Below are positions 56,226 to 64,000 of a stretch of 64,000 bases of DNA, in pieces. Positions within the stretch are counted from its first letter, which is position 1; each line of letters begins with the position of its first letter. Both the position numbers and the translations under genes were made by a program. Source of the DNA: Prunella strophiata (Eukaryota > Chordata > Aves > Passeriformes > Prunellidae); the NCBI GenBank assembly GCA_036583965.1, contig JAZBQD010000025.1, positions 14,839,145-14,903,144 of the forward strand, given 5' to 3'. The notes beneath the pieces were generated by a model. It did no database searches, was not told the origin of the DNA, and worked only from the letters and a program-made list of their open reading frames with translations.

Positions 56226-59200
56226 ACCCCTCTGCCCCTCGGCAGCCCCTGAGCTCTGGGGTGCTGCCGGCAGGGTGGGCAGGCTGCCCGGGGGTCCCTG
56301 GGGGTGCCCCCTCGGTGCTGGGGGCCGCAGGGAGGGCTGAGCGGGCCCGGCCGCCTTTGTGCCTCCCCTTTGTGGCCCGCGATTCACACGTTCGGGCTTT
56401 TATCCGGCAGCCGGGAAGGAGGAGGGCGAAGGGAGCAGGAGAGGGGGGAGAAGGGCTGGAGGGGGGAAATGGCGGGAAACGGCGGCTCCCTTTGTGTGAC
56501 AGGGATGGGGACAGGGACCGGGCACTGCCACGCTCCGTGCTTTGCCCACCCACAGCGTGGCTGAAGGGCTGCCCAGTCCCCAGAGGGTTCCCGGTCTGGG
56601 TGTGGGGATGCCTGGGTCCGCAGTGGGGCTGATGCCACGGAGTGAGGAGCCCCGGGCACGTCCCTGGCACAGAGGGAGTTTCTTTGGGTGCTGCTCCCCA
56701 AGGCTTCCCCAAAGCCCACCCCGTGTGGGGCAGGCTGATGAGTGGGGGGCGCTTTTGGGGCAGATCTGGCTGGATCGTGCCCATGGTGGGCACTGTGGCA
56801 CCCACAGGCAGGGCCACCCTGCCCTGTCCTCCCAGGGTGCTGCCACAGCCCCTCACCACGGTGACCCCTCGCCTCCTGACCCCCCAGCTCCACCCTGCTC
56901 CCCTCACCCTGCTGCCTCACACCACATTTTCCATCCTGTGGAGGAAACATTCCCCGGGATGGAGTTTGTCTCATTGTGTTTTCACCCTTCATGGCCTTGC
57001 TGTGTGCCAAGAGGCCGGGCAGGAATTTGGCTCGGCCGGGGCTGGGCTCTGCTCTCGGGGAAATGCTCGGGTGGCCAGTCCTGGAACGACAGAGATCCCA
57101 GAGCTGTGGGACCCCGTGTGGTTCCCTTGAGCCCCAGGGAAGGGCTGTTAGCCCCGTACCACAGAGGGGAAACTGAGGCACGGGCTCCTGGTTATCCCGC
57201 GGGATGATCCCGCAGGAATTGTCAGTGCCCTGGCCGGGGCCCGGCGCTGCGGCGGCGACAGCCGGGGGAAGGGAGGGCGGGCGACCCAACCTGACAGGGG
57301 CCAGAGGGCACCAAAAACAGCCCAAAAACCTCTGTGCCAGAAGAGGAGCGGAGTAACAGCCCTTTCCGCAGCGGCACACCGAGCTGCTTTGGCCAAACAA
57401 ACAGATGGGAAGAAAAACAAGAGGTTTTGCTGCTGGGTAGAGAAGTGCCGGATGCCTCTGGCGTTAAACGGCGACATTTAGCCGAGAGGAATGTGCCGGA
57501 TTGCGGCGGGGTCGGAGCAGCCGTGATTTACCCCCGTGCGTACAGAGGATGCCGTGGGCAGCACAATTCCCTCTGCACCTCATTTATTGCTTTTCCAGCT
57601 TCATTTTTCCTCCTCCGCTGGGTTTCCCACTCCTTCCCCCTTCCCCCTGCCTCGCTTGGCTTCTGCTTGCTGCCAAAATCCAGGGGGATGCTGGCATCCT
57701 CCAGTGCCCAGCGTGGAGCTTCAGCCTCCCCAGGGCCAGATCAAGCCCTCAGAGCCCAGCCCGGCCCCAAAATGGGGCAGTAAAAAGGATAAAATCAAAT
57801 ATCCAAATATAAAATTGGCAGTAAAGCATAAAGTAAGCAGCAAACTCTCCTCAAGGGAAAACATGTGTTGTATATCAAACCCACCAGGATCTTATCACAG
57901 CCAGATCATTCTATACACACACACATATAGATATTTATATTTAATTATGCTCCAAAGCCCACAGCATTCTTTGGAAACTTTTTTTTTTTTTTGGCAAGGA
58001 AAAGCACATTGTGGTCAGCAGAGGCACTGAATACTCAGCAGCAGTTCATCCTGGCTGGTGATATTTGAAAACGTGTTATTGAAACAAAATTAGAAAGGTG
58101 TTAAGTACAAGCAGACATGTGGCGGGAGCTTTGCTTGAGTGGTTTGGGGGGCTCGAGGGGTTTGGGGGGGCTCAGGGGCTGAGATTTCCTGTGCTGAGCT
58201 CTGTGGCATCACTGCTGAGGAGGAAAGGTCCCTGGCTGGGGGCGCTGTGCCCCATTCCCATGTCCCATGTCTAGGGGGGGTCCAGTGCCCCATTCCCAGC
58301 TGGGTGCCCCATGTCCCATCCCTGGCTGGGCATTCCCGTGTCCCTTCCCTGAGCGAGGGTTCTGTTCCCCATCCCCGTGCAGGATTCCCGTGTCCCATCC
58401 CTGTCCCCAGGTCCCGTCCCCCGCGGCATTCCCAGGGCAGCGCAGCCGCTGCTGGGGCCGGAGGGGGCAGTGTCGGGGTGGGAGCGGGCAGGGCGGGGAC
58501 GCTGGCGCGGCACAATCGGGCACAATGAGGCCTTGTGGCCGGTGGCTCTGACGACAATCAGTCCTGACAGCGGCTCCAGCAGCAGGGTCACCCACCCGGC
58601 ACGGAGCCACCCACCCCTGGTCCCCACACCCAGGCATACCCAGGGAGAGGGACCCCAAAGTGACCCATGCTGGGGATCCCTGGGGTGCAGAATGTGCAAA
58701 CAGCAATAAATCTCTCCACAGAGAGAGATATCCAAGGATTAGGGCTGTTTCCAGCCCCGTGGGAGGCAGGGTCACAGCTGGAGCTGGCACAGAGGGGAGC
58801 AGGTGGCACACACCCCAGTGCCTGTCCCACTCAGGCTTGGACGTCCCGCTCAGCTTGCTACAAACAGGAGCCACACGCTACAAATACAGCTTAGTTTATA
58901 AAAATGAAGTGACAAATTTGGTATCGTTATAACTTTAGTGCACATACGATGCCCCCCCACCCCCACGGTCAAACATTCCCCGCGGCTGGCACGGCCTGCC
59001 CCGCTCACCCCAGGGCTGCCGGGCACGGCTGGCACCGTCACCTCTCCCTGCTCCCATGGCACCTCCCTCTGCTGGCGCTTTGGTCCTGCCCTGACCGTGC
59101 CAAGGACACCTCTGCTCCCCACGCCAGCCTTCCTCCTACCTCACCACTCCTCTCACTCCCTTCAGCTTCTCTCCTCTTCCTCGGCATCCGCCCCGCAGCT

Positions 59201-59654
59201 CCTGCCCGTGCCAGGGCCAGGCTCACTGCTGCCCGCTCCCCCTTCCACCCCCAACCTCACAGATCCATCTCCTGGCCCTTCCACTCCCTTCTGTGCCTAC
59301 CGTGTCCCTGGACCGGCCCCCACGGCCACCGGCCCCCGACCCTGCCAGGGTCTGGGGGTCTCGCTGCCCCCTTGGTGCCAGACCCACTGTGCCCCACAGC
59401 ATCCCCTGAGCATGCAGCACCCCGACCCCACGCCGCTGCCCCCTCACCCAGGCGGCTCCCTGGGCACCCTGGACAAGCACGCCCTGGCAAAATCCCTTCC
59501 CTTCCAGCAGGATTTTCCCAGAACCCCCCAGCCCGCCGGCGGGTGCTGCCACAGCCCGCGTGCCACGCTCCCTCCGGGCACCGTTCCCGCGTCCCCCGGG
59601 GATGCTGTCGCTGAGGGCAGCACCGCGGTGCCCGTGCGGCGCTCCCGGAGCCGC

Positions 59655-62009
59655 TCAGTCCACGGGGAACTCGCAGGGGTTCTGGCGCGCGCGCCGGGCG
59701 CTCTCGTAGATGCGCTGGAAGTCCCGGTAGCGGGGAGCGCAGCTCAGCCAGGCCTCCCCGAAGTGCAGCCAGCCCGTGAACAGGAAGCTGCCGGGGCCCG
59801 GCTTGACCCCGCAGCGCAGCGGGGTGCGGATGCTGCCCACGGGCCGGCCCGGCCGCCCGCCCGCCTGGAAGAGCGGGAATTTCTGGCGGTGGATGCGGCT
59901 GGCGCTCACCCCGATGATGGATTCCTGCAGCTCCGCGTCGTTGGAGACGCTCCGGATGCTGCCGCGGATGACTGCGGGGGGAGGGGATGTCAGCATGGCC
60001 CTGTCCCTATCCCCACTGCTGTCCACATCCCCATTCTTGTCCCCATCCCCATCCCCATCCCCATCCCCATCCCCATCCCCATCCCCATCCCCATCCCCAT
60101 CCCCATCCCCATCCCCATCCCCATCCCCATCCCCATCCCCATCCCCATCCCCATCCCCATCCCCATCCCCATCCCCATCCCCATCCCCATCCCCATCCCC
60201 ATCCCCATCCCCATCCCCATCCCCATCCCCATCCCCATCCCCATCCCCATCCCCATCCCCATCCCCATCCCCATCCCCATCCCCATCCCCATCCCCATCC
60301 CCATCCCCATCCCCATCCCCATCCCCATCCCCATCCCCATCCCCATCCCCATCCCCATCCCCATCCCCATCCCCATCCCCATCCCCATCCCCATCCCCAT
60401 CCCCATCCCCATCCCCATCCCCATCCCCATCCCCATCCCCATCCCCATCCCCATCCCCATCCCCATCCCCATCCCCATCCCCATCCCCATCCCCATCCCC
60501 ATCCCCATCCCCATCCCCATCCCCATCCCCATCCCCATCCCCATCCCCATCCCCATCCCCATCCCCATCCCCATCCCCATCCCCATCCCCATCCCCATCC
60601 CCATCCCCATCCCCATCCCCATCCCCATCCCCATCCCCATCCCCATCCCCATCCCCATCCCCATCCCCATCCCCATCCCCATCCCCATCCCCATCCCCAT
60701 CCCCATCCCCATCCCCATCCCCATCCCCATCCCCATCCCCATCCCCATCCCCATCCCCATCCCCATCCCCATCCCCATCCCCATCCCCATCCCCATCCCC
60801 ATCCCCATCCCCATCCCCATCCCCATCCCCATCCCCATCCCCATCCCCATCCCCATCCCCATCCCCATCCCCATCCCCATCCCCATCCCCATCCCCATCC
60901 CCATCCCCATCCCCATCCCCATCCCCATCCCCATCCCCATCCCCATCCCCATCCCCATCCCCATCCCCATCCCCATCCCCATCCCCATCCCCATCCCCAT
61001 CCCCATCCCCATCCCCATCCCCATCCCCATCCCCATCCCCATCCCCATCCCCATCCCCATCCCCATCCCCATCCCCATCCCCATCCCCATCCCCATCCCC
61101 ATCCCCATCCCCATCCCCATCCCCATCCCCATCCCCATCCCCATCCCCATCCCCATCCCCATCCCCATCCCCATCCCCATCCCCATCCCCATCCCCATCC
61201 CCATCCCCATCCCCATCCCCATCCCCATCCCCATCCCCATCCCCATCCCCATCCCCATCCCCATCCCATCCCCATCCCATCCCATCCCCATCCCCATGCC
61301 TAGCAGTGCTCCTGCACAGCACAGCACAGCACAGCCCAGCCCAGCCCAGCCCAGCCCGGGCAGCTGTCCCAGTGCCACTTTGGTGCCATCCCCCCTCCCT
61401 GAGCCCCGGGGGCTGCACTCACCAAAGTCACTAGTGCAAATGGCCATCAGGATCTCGGTGTCATTGCACGGCCGGCACGCACCTGCGAGGCCAAGCACAG
61501 CCTGTCACACCCAGGCGACAACACCCCGATCCAGCCCCTCCTTACCCCTGCGGGGGAAGGGAAACTGAGGCAGGGAGAGGCGCTCACCTTCGGCGCCGAG
61601 GCTGGCGGTGGGCAGCGCGGGCCGGGCCAGCCAGTCCCCCCGCAGCTCGTAGCGGAAGGCGGCGATGCGGCGGCTGATGTCGGGGTGGGGGGTGGCCTGC
61701 AGGAACAGAGCCACCTTCTCCTGGGGCAGCCAGCTGAAGCAGCGGGCGTGGGGCCGGGGGGCCTCTGGCAGCAGCAGCTCCAGCCCCCCCTCCCTCTCCA
61801 GGTAGAGCTGCGCCCCCCGGAAGGTCCCGGTGGGTTTGATGCAGGCCGTGACGTGCGGGGGGCTCCTGCCCTTGACGGCGGCGCTGGTGGGGGGCAGGCG
61901 GGGCGCCAGGCGGAGGCGGAGGGCGCCCGTGGGGTACAGCCATTCCAGCGAGCCCTCGGCACAGTGCAGGGACAGCTGCTCCACGCTGCCAGCCTCCTGT
62001 GACAGCCCG
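59655..62009 (-). CDS. METRN: Meteorin, exons 2-4 (signal-peptide exon missing)
   Basis: Meteorin is a secreted glial and neurotrophic factor. Minus-strand exons in transcript order: 62009-61588, 61482-61423, 59971-59655. The first visible exon begins [20 protein letters not shown] and contains [15 protein letters not shown] and [20 protein letters not shown]. The middle exon is [19 protein letters not shown]. The last contains [33 protein letters not shown] and [11 protein letters not shown], and ends [12 protein letters not shown]. Conserved cysteines are in place. About 265 residues are present versus about 293 in human; the missing N-terminus would be the signal peptide and the SEERC-type start. 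I could not find exon 1 between 62010 and the satellite at 62950, so it is outside the window or lost. The intron between the last two exons holds a 1.2-kb hexamer array. Confidence 0.95.
60041..61264. repeat. (CCCCAT)204 perfect hexamer array in METRN intron
   Basis: 1,224 bp of uninterrupted CCCCAT follow a short lead-in ('ccccattcttgt'). The right end degrades to CCCAT/CCCCAT up to 61298. On the METRN sense strand it reads (GGGGAT)n, a G-run repeat able in principle to form G-quadruplexes. All six frames are open, which creates false dipeptide-repeat ORFs. Confidence 0.99.
61311..61358 (+). repeat. Pentamer microsatellite CAGCA/CAGCC
   Basis: About nine pentamers: first 'cagca' then 'cagcc', in the METRN intron between the hexamer array and the 60-bp exon. 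Confidence 0.85.
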
Positions 62010-62949
62010 CTGGGGGGCACAGCACCTCGTCAGCAGGGACCCTCGGGTGACAGGGACCCCCAGCCCGTGTGTCCCCCAGCACAGCAGCACCCCTGCACTC
62101 CCGAGCAGCCCCTCCACAGAAGTGTGCGGGATGGCCACAGGCAGGAACAGCACCAAACCCTCGATGACTTGGACTTGGGGTTCAAGCACATCATTTTGGG
62201 GTGCTTGTGTTCCCCCAGCACCTTTTGGAAGGAGCTGAGGGGCAGGGGGAGCAGCAAAGCCCCCTTCACACCCAGTGTGGGCTCCCAAAGCACCCCCAGA
62301 GTGGCCACAACCTCGGGGTCACCTGTTCCCACTTTGGGGACCCCCAGGGGATGCTGGGGTCTCCTCACACACGATGCCTGGAGCCGCTTCTTTCCCGCGG
62401 CACTGGGGCGTGGGGACAGTCGGGGGGCTGCTTTGTCCCTGACAGGACACTGGTGGCTGCGTGGCCCCCGTGTCCCCCCACGCCCCCCGCGTGGGGCAGC
62501 CCCTCTGGCGGGCCCCGGCTCTTTGTTCGGAGTCCGGCGCCTTCGGGCGATGCTTAGGGCCCTGCCGGGGGCCCGGGGTCCCGCCGGCCACGGGGATGGG
62601 TTTCACGGGCGGGGGGACCTCAGGGAAGGGGTCCCGGAGAGGCGGGGAGCCCCGCAGGGGGACCAGCATCCCTGAAAGCGGAGTGCAGCCGCACCCAGCA
62701 GTGAGGAAACTGAGGCAGGCGCAGCTTCCCAGCATCCCACCCGTGCCCTCCCCACGGATGCGGGAGGGGCTCAGCCTTGAGGATGGAGGGGGGGGGCGGG
62801 GAGAGCAGACTCCCCCTCCCCCATGAACCTGCCTGATCCGGGCACCCGCGTGTGCCACCCCCGCCCGCCCGGCGCGCCGCCCCGGGGCCGCTGTTAGCTC
62901 TGCCGGTGCTCCGGGGGCCGGTGTTCCCGGGGCGGTGTTCCCGGTGTTC
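62010..62949 (-). other. Sequence upstream of METRN exon 2
   Basis: GC-rich sequence read for a signal-peptide exon of METRN on the minus strand. None with a suitable hydrophobic leader and donor was recognised. Possible intron 1 or displaced upstream sequence. Confidence 0.45.
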
Positions 62950-62952
62950 CCG

Positions 62953-64000
62953 GTGCACCCCAAACTGTGCACACCCAACTGTGCACACCCAACTGTGCAC
63001 ACCCAACTGTGCACACCCAACTGTGCACACCCAAACTGTGCACACCCAAACTGTGCACACCCAAACTGTGCACACCCAACTGTGCACACCCAACTGTGCA
63101 CACCCAACTGTGCACACCCAACTGTGCACACCCAACTGTGCACACCCAACTGTGCACACCCAACTGTGCACACCCAACTGTGCACACCCAAACTGTGCAC
63201 ACCCAACTGTGCACACCCAACTGTGCACACCCAAACTGTGCACACCCAAACTGTGCACACCCAACTGTGCACACCCAACTGTGCACACCCAACTGTGCAC
63301 ACCCAACTGTGCACACCCAACTGTGCACACCCAACTGTGCACACCCAAACTGTGCACACCCAACTGTGCACACCCAACTGTGCACACCCAAACTGTGCAC
63401 ACCCAACTGTGCACACCCAACTGTGCACACCCAACTGTGCACACCCAACTGTGCACACCCAACTGTGCACACCCAACTGTGCACACCCAACTGTGCACAC
63501 CCAACTGTGCACACCCAACTGTGCACACCCAACTGTGCACACCCAACTGTGCACACCCAACTGTGCACACCCAACTGTGCACACCCAACTGTGCACACCC
63601 AACTGTGCACACCCAACTGTGCACACCCAAACTGTGCACACCCAACTGTGCACACCCAACTGTGCACACCCAACTGTGCACACCCAACTGTGCACACCCA
63701 AACTGTGCACACCCAAACTGTGCACACCCAACTGTGCACACCCAACTGTGCACACCCAAACTGTGCACACCCAACTGTGCACACCCAACTGTGCACACCC
63801 AAACTGTGCACACCCAACTGTGCACACCCAACTGTGCACACCCAACTGTGCACACCCAACTGTGCACACCCAAACTGTGCACACCCAACTGTGCACACCC
63901 AACTGTGCACACCCAACTGTGCACACCCAAACTGTGCACACCCAACTGTGCACACCCAACTGTGCACACCCAACTGTGCACACCCAACTGTGCACACCCA
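62953..64000. repeat. 14/15-bp satellite 'cacacccaactgtg'
   Basis: About 74 units of 14 bp, of which a minority have an extra A ('cccaaactg', 15 bp). It runs to the window end, so the full length is unknown. It contains TGTGCACA at every unit junction. The left border is 'ttcccggtgttcccggtgca', a short GTTCCCGG duplication. Confidence 0.97.

Larger units (their letters stand above)
54413..59654. other. Intergenic region without recognised gene
   Basis: About 5.2 kb of mostly GC-rich unique sequence. It includes a CpG-rich part (about 55350-55760), a degenerate repeat (55955-56225), another GC/CpG-rich part (56250-57300) and an AT-rich part (57780-58110). The segment nearest METRN (58870-59654) may be its 3' UTR; a TATAAA variant poly(A) signal on the minus strand sits at 58895-58900. 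Only the weak candidate exon at 55246-55353 looked coding. Confidence 0.5.

Noticed and set aside
60041..61264. Interstitial telomere
   Set aside because: The unit is GGGGAT/CCCCAT, not TTAGGG, and it lies inside an intron.
58938..61568. Open frames of 420-876 codons with dipeptide repeats on both strands
   Set aside because: They are translations of the CCCCAT hexamer in all six frames and overlap real METRN exons on the minus strand.
62319..63995. 558-codon minus-strand frame joined to METRN
   Set aside because: Most of it is the 14/15-mer satellite; the rest lacks a signal peptide and does not splice in phase to METRN exon 2.

Overview
The window is vertebrate nuclear DNA, almost certainly from a bird. 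It holds compact GT-AG split genes orthologous to the human 16p13.3 cluster (a GC-rich microchromosome block in birds). At least sixteen 3'-truncated CR1 retrotransposon fragments with the avian 'ATTCTGTGATTCT' type of tail lie in introns and spacers. CpG-island first exons are separated by AT-rich islands that resemble retroviral LTRs. A passerine is a reasonable guess, but the sequence does not prove it. There are no prokaryotic features; the very long open frames in the right half are by-products of tandem repeats.

Left half (1-39.2 kb): three co-oriented + strand genes. WDR90 (3' 24 exons, 561-19117) encodes a centriole-wall WD40 protein. RHOT2 (19 exons, 19471-31342) encodes Miro-2, an outer mitochondrial membrane GTPase, and starts only about 140 bp after the WDR90 poly(A) signal. 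RHBDL1 (six exons visible, 35039-39209) encodes a rhomboid serine protease whose last exons disappear into or beyond a 500-N gap (39426-39925). Exon phases, splice sites and protein homology agree throughout, with seven exceptions. Each exception is exactly one extra base: five in WDR90, one in RHOT2, and one in RHBDL1 just after the catalytic serine. After removing one base, RHOT2 is exactly 618 codons, the length of human RHOT2.

Right half (39.9-64 kb): remnants of three genes between satellites. Two exons of a coiled-coil gene, probably CCDC78 (+), are followed by three 3' exons of ANTKMT (-) and three exons of METRN (-). The order and strands are inverted relative to the human METRN-ANTKMT-CCDC78 block. 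STUB1, JMJD8, WDR24 and FBXL16, which should follow RHBDL1, are not seen. The join falls on the N gap, so it is either a real inversion or a scaffolding error. The 5' exons of ANTKMT and METRN are absent exactly where large arrays begin.

Tandem repeats make up more than half of 40-64 kb: a 22-mer (40.4-40.8 kb), a 33-36-mer inside CCDC78 (41.4-43.1), a mixed 8/13-mer (46.2-48.5), a 40-mer with a nested 24-mer/(TG)n block (48.7-51.8), a 29/9-mer (51.8-54.4), 204 perfect CCCCAT hexamers inside a METRN intron (60.0-61.3) and a 14/15-mer to the window edge (62.95-64.0). Three arrays of unrelated period share the palindrome TGTGCACA, and one array-to-array junction lies on it. I found no operon-like or defence system. 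The points most worth a second look are the insertion-only frameshifts, the palindrome-linked satellites, the METRN intron hexamer and the inverted gene order.
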